23,320 bases of DNA from Discostella pseudostelligera (lineage: Eukaryota > Bacillariophyta > Thalassiosirophyceae > Thalassiosirales > Thalassiosiraceae): positions 1 to 23,320 of the forward strand of contig JALLBK010000350.1 of NCBI GenBank assembly GCA_036940085.1, in the 5' to 3' direction. The position numbers were made by a program, and so were the translations under genes. Shown here one piece after another: positions 1 to 9,320 of this stretch. Below the pieces are notes generated by a model. It saw only the letters and a list, made by a program, of their open reading frames with translations, was not told the DNA's origin and made no database searches. How positions within the stretch are numbered: position 1 is the stretch's first letter; each line of letters starts with the position of its first letter.

Positions 1-135
1 GGCGGGAAGAGAAAGATACTACGGCGGGAAGCGAAGAGAAAGATATGGCGGGAAGCGAAGAGAAAGATATGGCGGGAAGAGAAAGATAGCGGGAAGAGCA
101 AGATAGGCAACGAAAAGATATGGCGGGAAGAGAAC
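1..135. repeat. Tandem GGCGGGAAG...GAGAAAGATA repeat, window edge
   Basis: An imperfect tandem repeat whose unit is GGCGGGAAG, an optional CGAA, then GAGAAAGATA. GGCGGGAA occurs exactly at 1, 23, 47, 71 and 122, and a variant AGCGGGAA sits at 89. Unit spacing alternates around 17-25 bp because of the CGAA insertion. It ends about 55 bp before the ATG of the AIM24-family gene, so it probably lies in that gene's promoter or 5' UTR. The reverse complement, TTCCCGCC, equals the E2F/DP core. That could make this a cluster of factor sites, or it may be a plain minisatellite. The array is cut by the window edge, so its full length is unknown. Confidence 0.85.
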
Positions 136-189
136 CCCTTCTTCCCGTACGTGGACTCCCAACAAAACCACACATCTTCCCCCAAAATA

Positions 190-1533
190 ATGAAGGCGAT
201 GACAATGATGAATCCGTCGGTACTACCCAACTCCATCGCCCGATCACGGCGCTTCGTCGCCATCACTCGTTGCCAAAGGCCAATGGCGACATTTGTCCAT
301 GGTTTTTGTCCTATTCAATACTGGCGGGTAGCGGGTGGCCAATTCGCGAGAAGTGAATCTCGTCAGCTTTCGCTACCGCTTCCGGTTCCAGCCTCCTCCA
401 CAACAATATCATTATCATATTCGTCATTCCGCCCTTCTTCAAAGAATATCAACATACGACGAAAATTTGCATCATCCAGTTCTATCGAACCTCGCAAAGA
501 TGCACTCACGAGCTCGGATGGTGTGGTGGGATACCCGATCGATTTTGATACTGCTAGTACCATCGAAGGCAAAGAAAGTCAGGTGAGCAGAAGTGTGACG
601 AGTGTGACAACTTAAAACAATTCATGCTCTTTCGACACATTCATTTGCATTCTCACATGTATTATGTTTGCATTAATCTGCATTAATATAGATTGTCACC
701 ATCCGCCTGGAGAAAGACCAAGTGTTACGAGCCGAATCAGGAGCTATGATGTATATGACCGATGGCGTCAATATGAACACTACCACCGGGGGAGGATTGT
801 CTGCTGGCTTTCAGAGGATGCTTACCGGTCAGAATGTATTCATTTCCGACTACTCCTACGACGGGTCGAATGGTCCATACGGCTATGTTGCACTTGGTAC
901 GGACTTTCCATCAAAAATTGTTAGACTGCCTCTGGAGGAATACGGAGGGAAGATAATTTGTCAAAAGGGAGCGTTGCTGTGTGCCAGCCATACGGTGGAT
1001 ATAACTGTGGAATTCACAAAGAAGTTTAGTACTGGCTTGTTTGGTGGTGAGGGATTTGTATTGCAAGGATTAACAGGCACCGGTGATGTGATGGTCAAGG
1101 CTGGAGGAGCATTGATACGGAAGAATCTTAAGGCAGGCGAAGTATTGAGAATCTCTAGCGGTTGCCTAGTTGGATTTCAAGAGGGTGTTGAGTTTGGTAA
1201 GAGATGTATTCCACGTATGAATTGCTATTTTTTGAGTGATAATCTCATGTGTCTACCGACGCGGCTGATTGGAAATATTATGTAATAGATGTGCAAATGA
1301 TTCCTGGCTTCAAAAATGTTCTGTTTGGAGGCGAAGGGCTTTTTATGACAACATTGACTGGACCGGGTGTTGTCTGGCTCCAAGGGCAACCACCACAGAG
1401 GATGATTAGTGAAATAGCACGTCGAGTTCCAAGCGGCGGTGGGATTGGATTGGCAGTGCCTACCCCTGGGATGGGAGGTGGTGGAGTAGGTGGTGAGAGT
1501 GGCGGCGAGTCCTCGGGATCCACTTCTGGTTGA
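190..1533 (+). CDS. AIM24: AIM24-family protein, probably mitochondrial (3 exons)
   Basis: Exons 190-582, 692-1196 and 1289-1533 join in frame to about 380 aa. Introns are 109 nt (GTGAGC...ATAG) and 92 nt (GTAAGA...ATAG). Exons 2 and 3 encode the AIM24/TIGR00266 beta-sandwich fold: a GAMMYMTDGV segment followed by a Gly-rich stretch, FISDY, two FGGEG motifs (LFGGEGFVLQ and LFGGEGLFMTTLTGPG) and VVWLQGQP. These blocks are diagnostic for the family. The frame is open upstream of 190 but has no ATG there. From 190 the N terminus is rich in Arg, Ser and Met without acidic residues (SIARSRRFVAITR), like a mitochondrial presequence. Yeast Aim24 supports inner-membrane (MICOS and respiratory) integrity; a similar role here is inference. 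The protein ends in a Gly/Ser-rich tail. Confidence 0.93.
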
Positions 1534-1690
1534 CGCTTCAATTTGTCAAGCCCTTAGGTCAATTGATCTTCCACACAATCGATTTGCAGTAACAACACAA
1601 GTTATGTCTTGTTGCACAGCGGCATCACTGTCTGCATTGCTTCCTATTACTCCATCTACTTATTTTGCACTCGATGGGGTGTCGAGTGTC

Positions 1691-1759
1691 CAGACATATA
1701 GTACTTCCACGTGGAATGTCTGAATTGGCGGCAAAGTTACTCACTCTGCCACGTGGAAT
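1691..1759. promoter_or_regulatory. Two CCACGTGG G-boxes in the 1534-1893 spacer
   Basis: CCACGTGG occurs at 1707-1714 and again at 1749-1756, in both cases followed by AAT. The first lies inside the perfect 12-bp palindrome TTCCACGTGGAA (1705-1716), with CAGACAT at 1691-1697 and its inverse ATGTCTG at 1716-1722 around it. CACGTG is the standard bHLH/bZIP G-box. The pair sits 135-190 bp upstream of the ATG at 1894, so promoter sites for the Lys-rich protein gene are likely. The rest of 1534-1893 shows no convincing gene. Confidence 0.5.
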
Positions 1760-1893
1760 ATCCCGTCACCAATCACCGTCACAACACCGATCGCCATTCA
1801 TGGCTGAACTGGCGGTACGTCCGCTCGGATAACAACATCATGATCGCATCGGCTCGACAGCAACAGCGAGCAGCTTTTCGGTATTAGAGATAG

Positions 1894-2913
1894 ATGACAA
1901 GTGTCACGGTGGCAGCGATGAAGTCAGCAGAGCATAGGATGATGCCTAAGGATGCATCCAGTCTTCTTCCATATGCCAGCGGCAAATCATCCGTCGGCAT
2001 TGAAAACATGTCCGAAGATTGGACTCGGTTCGGAAAGAGGCAGATCCTCTCCGTTGGAAAGAAAAACGAAGCACTCCACTATAACAACGAAGATGATGAG
2101 ATCGCTGCGGGTGACGAATATCATTCCAGCAGTGACGAGGAAGATGGTAGGACAGCGGCGGGTAGAGAAAAGAAGAAGAAGTCCCTAACTTCGGTATCAA
2201 CCAAAATTAATCGGATTGACACATCTCCTGCAAACAATGACGCGACGACTTCTATGGATGCTTCGACCTCTCAGACTATTGCGAAGAAGAATAAGAAAAA
2301 GAAGAAGGAGAAAAAGAGCAACTCGATGGACAACAATACGGAAATGGAACTGGCTTCAATTGGTGCGATCACGGCAGATCAATCGAATTTAGCTAAAATA
2401 GATGCGCGTGTCGACGACGACGGTTTAACAGCATCCAACGAAGTACCACAGAACGAAGAGACATCTAACAAAAAGAAGAGGAAGAAGATTCGATCTCGTC
2501 AAAAGAATATACGTAAAGACCATCGTACGGAGAACGACAAGCCATCTCATTTGATTGTAGGAAGTGATGCATATTGTGGTCGACCCATGACGAAGGAGAC
2601 TCGACAAAAACTGGGAATACAGCATACCGCAAAGAAAAGCGCAAGAGTTCGTGTCAATAATGATGCTTTTGATAGCGGAGAGTGGGTAGGTGACAATAAG
2701 CCCGATGATAACACTGACGATGTGAATGCAGATGCGAAGCCGAACACGAAGGAGGGGGGAAGCACGATCGCCCTAACAAAGATAGGAGACTGTATCGTCA
2801 ACGATGATGCAAAAGTAGATGTCGGACATGACGACGTCTTGCCCAGTTCGAACGATGTCACTATCAAGTCGACGAAGAAACAGAAGCGAAGGTTCAAAAA
2901 TCTACTCGTGTAG
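1894..2913 (+). CDS. Lys-rich, probably nuclear/nucleolar protein, unknown function
   Basis: Single-exon frame of 339 aa from an ATG directly preceded by an in-frame TAG. Family not recognised. Visible features: an acidic Ser patch (SSSDEEDG, a CK2-type site) near residue 80; several poly-Lys blocks that could act as nuclear or nucleolar localisation signals (KKNKKKKKEKK and KKKRKKIRSRQKNIRKD); and after the second block a compact segment with PSHLIVG...YCGRPMTKETRQKLG, which looks like the only folded or conserved part. The C terminus is again basic (STKKQKRRFKNLLV). The composition resembles small ribosome-biogenesis factors, but this is inference from composition alone. It runs convergently into NOSIP with 93 bp between the stop codons. 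Confidence 0.8.
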   Translation: MTSVTVAAMKSAEHRMMPKDASSLLPYASGKSSVGIENMSEDWTRFGKRQILSVGKKNEALHYNNEDDEIAAGDEYHSSSDEEDGRTAAGREKKKKSLTSVSTKINRIDTSPANNDATTSMDASTSQTIAKKNKKKKKEKKSNSMDNNTEMELASIGAITADQSNLAKIDARVDDDGLTASNEVPQNEETSNKKKRKKIRSRQKNIRKDHRTENDKPSHLIVGSDAYCGRPMTKETRQKLGIQHTAKKSARVRVNNDAFDSGEWVGDNKPDDNTDDVNADAKPNTKEGGSTIALTKIGDCIVNDDAKVDVGHDDVLPSSNDVTIKSTKKQKRRFKNLLV

Positions 2914-3006
2914 GAGTAGGATAGAGTATAGGATACGTGATCCCCGCACTTCAATAATGCATTTATTTGTTGTTACATCCCATCCTTTCTTAGTGATGAT
3001 ACTTTA

Positions 3007-3987
3007 TCAAGTCAAGGTAGGATTGTACTTCTTCGCCATAACCTCCCCACTCGCCGCAAAGCCACTTCTCCCCCGCACCAACTCCAAAACATCCTTCTCT
3101 TTAAACTTCCGTCCTGTGACAGGACATGTCATGGTAGGCTTTGCCAATTCATCATACACACTTTGCAACATGACATGTCCAGTATTTTTCAGCACAATGG
3201 TCGGTTGGGTGGTAATTGCCTTGTGGGATACGGCACAAAGTATTCTTCGACCGCTATTGTTGCTTTTGTTCTTAATACCACTGCCAACCCCGTTTTCTTC
3301 TCCCTCATGGACCAAATGCAGAGGAATCAGTTGCTTTAGTTTCAGTGGTTCTCCGGAATAAGGACTGGGTGGACGATCAGGTGGCATGGGAGGGAGTGCG
3401 GCAATTTCCGACTCGTAGTCAAAATCATCATCATTGCTGCTAGTCCCTTTCCCCTTGACGTGCTGTGGCTGCGATGATGCAAGCCAGTAGGATACATGTT
3501 GCAATGAATTTTCATGTTTCTTCCCCCCACTACTGGCGGCATTATGATGAGCAGAAGTAGCAGTAGTAGACGATTTAGGTTCATCATCACTACTTCTCAC
3601 TACCAACGAATTGGATATTTTCATGGCTCCCTGATCCTTCTTCACAAATGTATCACAGCGACGTTTTCCCATTTTAGTCTCCCATTCCACTCGACGATTT
3701 TCAATATCAAGACGTAATCGTTCACATTCAGCCTTCTGTTTTTTCAATTCAGTATTCTTTGTTAGCATGTATTGCACAATAGCCTCCTTGCTGTAGATAT
3801 GCCCCGAGGGCGTGGCTACGGCCATATCAGTAATGGGGGATAAGTTTAGGTGACAGTGACCGAATGTTAGATGAGAGTCGGTGGAGAGACGAGTGGATTG
3901 GGTGCCGTAACCGGAGGATTTGAGACGTTTGCGTTCATGATGGGTGAGGGGGTTGTGACCCCCGGGCTGTTTCGATTTCCTTGTCAT
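3007..3987 (-). CDS. NOSIP: NOSIP homologue, U-box-like E3 ligase/spliceosome-associated
   Basis: Single exon, 326 aa. The ATG at 3987 gives MTRKSK, matching the MTR start of animal NOSIP; the frame runs two codons further without an ATG. Family marks in order: HHERK, then SGYGTQSTRLSTDS (the invariant SGYGTQ.RLS.D signature); the first half of the split U-box (CHLNLSPITDMAVATPSGHIYSKEAI, given here as its key span near residues 45-70); a long charged and coiled linker; YWLASSQP; then the second U-box half with CAVSHKAI, TMTCPVTGRKFKEKDVLEL and the terminal RGRSGFAASG. NOSIP proteins act as RING/U-box-type E3 ligases and are found with spliceosomes; their name comes from binding nitric oxide synthase in animals. 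The middle holds a Ser/His/Asp-rich low-complexity insert. It is divergent from the CLASP gene. Confidence 0.95.
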   Translation of the reverse strand: MTRKSKQPGGHNPLTHHERKRLKSSGYGTQSTRLSTDSHLTFGHCHLNLSPITDMAVATPSGHIYSKEAIVQYMLTKNTELKKQKAECERLRLDIENRRVEWETKMGKRRCDTFVKKDQGAMKISNSLVVRSSDDEPKSSTTATSAHHNAASSGGKKHENSLQHVSYWLASSQPQHVKGKGTSSNDDDFDYESEIAALPPMPPDRPPSPYSGEPLKLKQLIPLHLVHEGEENGVGSGIKNKSNNSGRRILCAVSHKAITTQPTIVLKNTGHVMLQSVYDELAKPTMTCPVTGRKFKEKDVLELVRGRSGFAASGEVMAKKYNPTLT

Positions 3988-4518
3988 CGTCACCGGTCGG
4001 TCTTCTCTACCTGATGATTGTCAAAGCCAATGCGATATTGTTGACGATGATGCCACTGGTGTTGGAGATTGGGGGATTGGTGATGGAGCTTGCGGTGGGG
4101 AGAGTCGAATGATGTGACAGGTGGTGGGTGGTGGTGGCGGCGGAAAAGGAAATGGAAATGGTCAATTGCGATGGTAGCAGGCTGGTTGAGGTTGATGAAG
4201 GAAGAGTCGACTCGAGTCAACTTCTTCCCCCCAAAATATTATTGTCTTCGAACTCCTCTGTAGCTGCAGGACAAGTTTAAATACTACTAATTCCTCTGTG
4301 ACAGATACTGACACTCATTTTAAAACGAGAAAGAGGAAGAATTCAAATTCATTTAAATTTCACGGGCTCCTCTGTAGAAATACCAGTATGCGCTCTCCCG
4401 CCAAATGAAGTTGCGAATCGTCCGTTGCCCGCGCTCGTCGCATCGCCCCGCCCTCGCCAAACTTCATCAGCGGCTTCAATTTCAATGAAATCCAACACTA
4501 AAGATAAACATCGCGACG
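3988..4518. promoter_or_regulatory. Divergent NOSIP/CLASP promoter region with E2F-like site
   Basis: This 531-bp spacer separates two divergent starts, so it should hold both promoters. It contains TCTCCCGCCAAA at 4394-4405, two mismatches from the E2F consensus TTTSSCGCSAAA and oriented toward CLASP, 114 bp before its ATG. The stretch 4205-4375 is AT-rich and contains ATTTAAAT-type motifs. I see no TATA box that I would defend and no gene. Confidence 0.45.
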
Positions 4519-7500
4519 ATGATGACCATGGCGGCCGCCACCGCTACCCCTACCAACCTTGTGTCGGACTACATCCAACAATGCCTAGGCTTTACAAGTC
4601 TATCCTCCAAGATCCGCTCGTTGGATATAATCCAATCTTCTTTGAAAAAGTGTGTTGGTGGTGTTGCTGCGTCATCATCTGCTACTGCTGCCGCATCCTT
4701 CGCTGCTGATAGTGATGCTGATGATGCCGCGGGTGTACGAGAAGAATGGCGAGCGTTTCTCGAGGACGGGCATCATTCGGACAATGACAGCAACGACGAC
4801 GATGATGATTTACGAGTGGAGGACACAGAGTCGAACAATAATTTCATGCTGCGTGATAGTTTCATCAAGTGTCTTGTAGAAGGCTGTCATTTTCCTGGAA
4901 CTGATGCCGACGATGATGTCGATGGAGATGAAGATGACGATGATGACCAGAGATTCGTCAACAGTAATATCGACAGGCTGGTGGAATTATCATTCCACTC
5001 TCTCACTTTACTGGCGAGTCTTCACCGTCATTTCTATCATGATCATGATGTAGCAGAGAAGTCCGGAAATGGAAAAGCAATGTTGCCCATCTTTGGGAGA
5101 GAGTTTGCTTTATCGATTGCTCCAGCTGCGGTGACGGCACTTGGACTACCCAGCAACATCAACAATAGCAGCAACGAGAACTGTAACGGAGATGGGCCCG
5201 CTAGTGCCGCGTCCGCACTACTCATTGAACTATTGCATCCCAATCGACCCAAATGCGAAGCTCGCTCATCGGCATCCATATTGCGTGATTCCATTCTCCT
5301 CCCTGCCTCCTCTTCCACTGTCCAAGGCAGTACAACAACACAACCTTCAATCTCCTCGGTGGCTAGGGTAGCACATGTGCTATCCTCGGTAGTCATCGCG
5401 GCGGTTGTGCACGCAACAACTTCTTCATCATCTGAAAATCAACAGTACGGAGAAGAGGAACTTTCGGTACGGGAAGAGACATCAGTATTGGGGAAACTTC
5501 AAGATATGAGAGATATCCTAGCAAATGTTGGATTTGTATGCTCACGACAATTAGGTTGCAGTAACTCCGACGCTGAAGATGGAGATGGAGAAATGAAGGA
5601 TCGTTGCGCTCACGATATATTGGATGCCATTCAAGATCTTTTTGACATTGCGCCATTTGCGGTGGAATCGCAGTTGGAGACGTTGTTGGATGAGGAGGCT
5701 AAGCCGATATTGGACCGATTGAGGAGGGTGGACGAGGAAGCCGGCGATGGTGTGAGGAAAGTGGATGACAGGATGGACTCGACTCTTTCACCTGATACCA
5801 ATTATTGTGTTCATGCAATGGAAGATGAAGAAATTGAGGAAGGACGAGAGCAGGCCGGTTCGGAAGAGCCCATCCCTCCTCTCTACGCCAGCATTGTCCG
5901 CCCACCAATTCTATGCACCACAACCAAAGATCTCGATTCCATGCTCCTCGCCATCTCTGACAACTTGTGCACCACAGATGCTGAATTGTGGGATGTACGG
6001 CTCGATGCTCTCATTGACCTAGAGCGTATCCTTGCCGGTGGGATCACATACCTAAGCGAGGAGGCGCGATACGTCTTCATCGAACGGATACGCAAAATGC
6101 CTTTGGAAGAACAGTTTACCGACTTGCGCTCACAAATTACACAACAAGCCTGTCGTGTCGTTATTGCCGCTGCGTACGAATATCGTGACTTTGTCGTAGA
6201 AGATATGCAGTTATATCAGGCAGCATCCCAACTCTTCGAGTGCTGTCTACCGCACATATTGACGCTATGCAAGTCGGGTACGAAACTCATGGCCAATCAG
6301 GGAGTGAGTTGTCTTCGATCGTTATTTGCCGTGTGCGGCTTTACTGGATATGCTCGGACCGTACCACGCCTCTGCGAGGTGATTCTTGAGAAGAAGGCTG
6401 CCAAAAATCAAAAACGTGGTTGTGTCATTGCGCTCACGGTCGCACTTCGTGCTTGGGACCCAACTTGTTTTATGAAATATCTGGATCAACTGACAATGGC
6501 GGCGAAGGAGGGAGCGACCAATAAAGACCCAACGGTGCGTGAGGAGGGACGTAAGCTGTATTGGGCGATGGTGTCTGCTTGTGACGAGACGAATTATTCT
6601 GTTCGAAACATGTTCGGTGATAGAAGTAGAGAAATGAAGAATCTGGAGAAGGAAAGAGAGAGAATCGATTTGGAGTGGGATGAGGATGGTGTTATGAGTG
6701 TCCTGGTGCAAACAGGTGTGATGGGAGAACCCGAGGAAGTTGTTAAGGAGGTGGTTAATGCTTCGAACAGAGGCAGCGCCCCTCCGAGAAACAGTATGAA
6801 AAGACCCGGAGCAGCAGCTAGACTCAGGGCAATGCATGGTACGCCATTCAAGTCGCAAAGACTTAGTACTCCAATGAAGACGGCTAGTACCTTTGTTGTC
6901 AAGTCATGCAGGAAGAGCTTTCCAACGAGTGCCAGTGGCACACGATTGTCCACGCCAAACATTGATGCTTCTTCTACCTCACGCATGAAAGCATCAGATC
7001 GAAAATCTATTCACCGAGCCTCAATCAGCAGCACTCCCAATGCGACTCGTGCTAGAACAGAAGATGCCATTATTGCAATATTCGATGAAGAGAAAGAAAA
7101 CGCAGCCGCGATGGCCTCAAATACCGGATATCAGTCCACTCTATCCAAATCCAGTCCGTTCTATGAAAATCTAGCATCACCAATGGTAGGAACTCCGATA
7201 GTCAATCTGATGGCACGAGTATCACCCCGCTCTGCTGAAAAGTTGAAGAACACGGGCGATATTCTTGGAGAAATCGTGTCAATGTTGTCGGATCGATTGT
7301 CGCCACATGAACAATCCTTAGGCATTAAGGCACTGGCTCTTTTCGCGAAAGAGAATCCATGCCATCCGTCCTGGCATGAAGAGTTTCCCTTGGTGTTGAA
7401 CTGCCTCCTAGGTAAGCAAATGCAGCTGTATTGTCCAAGCACTATCTCTGCCAAACTCAATTACTGAAACTGAAACCATTTGTTTGTTTCCAGATCATGT

Positions 7501-8199
7501 GAAGAACATGCCCTCGTCGGACTTTAACGGACCCGTAGATTTCATCAGGTCACCTTCAAAGAATCTCAGCGCTTGTCACCAAATGCAACATCTGTTCTTG
7601 CAGGTTGTTCGAAGTTTGCTACAATTTGTTCCGAGTCATGTGACAAGCCAGCAAGTGGAGGATGTAGTTCATTGTATGCTTGAGGTAAGAGTTCGTTGTG
7701 CTCTTCATGTTGTTGCGATTCATTCGCCTATTTTCTTTGCTGATCTCGAGTTCTAAACATCATTCAATGAATAAAGTGCACACAGGATGCACCATTTGAG
7801 ATTGTACACACCGCCGAACGTGCACTCGCCAACTTGGTCACTTCCTCAGATCCAGAATTGTGTTTCGAATGCTTGCTCCCGTTTACGCGTGTTGACATCA
7901 ACTTGAATGACAAGAGCAATCCTCCGGCGCTGCTATCAACGTTGCGAACATTGCGGCACTTGGTGGGTCGAGTGTGCACAACTTCACTCAAGAAAGAGCT
8001 TCCGTCACTACTCCCACTGTGCCGTAGCGCACTCTGCCACAAATCTATGGACATGAGGAAGGCAACGGTGTTTGTTCTGGTAGAGATACACATTGTACTC
8101 GGAGAAGAATTAGATCTGGATGGATTTACTGATTGTCAGAAAAGACTCATTGATGTATATGTTGAACGACATCCGAATAGGTTACAGACAAAGGAATGA
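4519..8199 (+). CDS. CLASP: CLASP-family TOG-domain microtubule-associated protein (3 exons)
   Basis: Exons 4519-7411, 7494-7684 and 7786-8199 join in frame to about 1165 aa. Introns are 82 nt (GTAAGC...CCAG) and 101 nt (GTAAGA...ACAG). Residues about 470-700 form a CLASP N-terminal TOG-type HEAT array: WDVRLDALIDLERIL, DLRSQITQQACRVV, LMANQGVSCLRSLF, DPTVREEGRKLYWAMV. A basic Ser/Thr/Pro linker (about 755-890) resembles the microtubule-binding linker of CLASPs. A second HEAT/TOG region, from about 910 to the end, crosses both splice sites, e.g. ERALANLVTSSD and MRKATVFVLVEIHIVLGEE. CLASPs bind microtubule plus ends and promote rescue at cortex and spindle. The N-terminal 250 residues are acidic and low complexity. 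No SxIP EB-binding motif was seen. ATGs at 4522 and 4528 follow in frame; the last (ACCATGG) has the best context. Confidence 0.9.
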
Positions 8200-8516
8200 A
8201 GCGTCGTGATGGATTTGCAGACGCATACCGAATCATTGTTTTGATAATCACTCACTGAAAATAGTATGAGATTAATAGTTATTAAGTGATTTATTTCCAG
8301 TGGCAGAGAATGAATTGTCTGTTGGCTATCCCCTCGCAATCATCATTTGACATTGTTCCAAAGTATGTGCAGGGACGCTGCTCTTCTCACTTAGTACCGA
8401 CACGGGTAGCAGATAATATGCGGTGCGGTGCATCCACTCAAAGCAGATTCGATATCCCTCCACCCAAACCTATCCAACAAGTTTGTATCCTCTCTGCCTC
8501 GTATTGCAACTATCAA
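8200..8516. other. Convergent 3' spacer between CLASP and TRMT112
   Basis: 317 bp between two stop codons of converging genes; it should carry both 3' UTRs. It is AT-rich in its first third. Short open frames on the plus strand here have no recognisable product and overlap the TRMT112 3' end, so I leave them out. Confidence 0.6.
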
Positions 8517-8957
8517 CTATTCACACTCACTCTCTTCCAACATCATATTCACAATGCCATCAGTCACTGGAAATTCTCGTCCAGTTTCAGTACAAGTCAA
8601 CATGCCATTGATCAAATGTACATTCATTAATACATGATACAATGCCCGTAAAAAATCATCATCTGAGGCAAGATCTTTGGTGACTTCCGATGGTAAGGAA
8701 TCTAACCCTAACGCCTTGGCGGCCAGTACTAAAGATTCCCAATGTAATATGGGTAGGGTATGTTTGGCGAATCCAATTTCACGTTGTTTTCTATTCTCAT
8801 TTTCGTCACTGTTGTTATCGTCGTCGTTGTAGAGAATGGGTTCATCGACACGGATTTGGGTGGCAGCAGTAATGCGTGGCGGGCAACCATTGCCATTGGT
8901 TTTGGCGGAAGCGGCTGCAGAATTGTTCCGCATGATGTTGTGGGTGAGCAATCTCAT
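8517..8957 (-). CDS. TRMT112: TRMT112 homologue, methyltransferase activator subunit
   Basis: Single exon, 146 aa. The ATG at 8957 gives MRLLTHNIMRNN, the classic M(K/R)LLTHN start of the family; the open frame extends upstream without an ATG. C-terminal blocks also match: LHWESLVLAAKALGL, DDDFLRALYHVLMNVHLINGMLTCTETGREFPV and DGIVNMML (listed as separate adjoining motifs). TRMT112 has no catalysis of its own. It binds and activates several SAM methyltransferases acting on tRNA, rRNA and the release factor eRF1. Only one Cys (LTC) remains in the zinc-ribbon area, as in the human protein and unlike the four-Cys yeast form. An acidic Asn/Asp insert (DEPILYNDDDNNSDENE) near residues 42-58 lengthens the protein over the usual ~125 aa. 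Confidence 0.95.
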   Translation of the reverse strand: MRLLTHNIMRNNSAAASAKTNGNGCPPRITAATQIRVDEPILYNDDDNNSDENENRKQREIGFAKHTLPILHWESLVLAAKALGLDSLPSEVTKDLASDDDFLRALYHVLMNVHLINGMLTCTETGREFPVTDGIVNMMLEESECE

Positions 8958-9320
8958 TTTATATTTGTTCACAAGTTCTCTCTCTCTCCCCCCCTTGACT
9001 TATCTCAATTGTTCGATGGAGGAGGGCATGATGGATGGAGCTGCAATTTACGATACTATGCAAGTTGTTGGGCTTCGTGGTATGCCATCGTCGACAGCCG
9101 CATGGTTGCATCGAAGCGACGTGCGATGATCACGCGAGATGCGAGATGTGTGATCGATGGCGGAGAGCAACACCGTCTGTCTGGTGTCTGGAGGTGAGCG
9201 CAGAAAGACGACATAAAGCCTGTCCGTCGACCGGTGCCTCACTCTCTCTCTCTGTCCGTCAACCGATGCACTCGTTGCACCTCGTTGCACTCACAAAGTG
9301 CGCACAAAATCCAGTTAACC
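8958..9320. promoter_or_regulatory. Divergent TRMT112/EXO70 promoter region
   Basis: 363 bp between divergent start codons. It contains pyrimidine-rich tracts (8976-8998 and 9239-9256, mainly CT repeats) of the kind often seen near start sites, and the sequence CGTTGCACT/CGTTGCACT repeated in tandem around 9273-9291. No defensible TATA box and no gene were seen. Confidence 0.4.

Noticed and set aside
151..189. Upstream start for the AIM24-family gene at a GTG codon
   Set aside because: A non-ATG start is not expected for a nuclear gene, and the ATG at 190 gives a presequence-like N terminus.
1490..1723. Plus-strand open frame downstream of the AIM24-family gene
   Set aside because: It begins inside the Gly/Ser tail of AIM24 in another frame, covers the G-box region, and has no recognisable feature.
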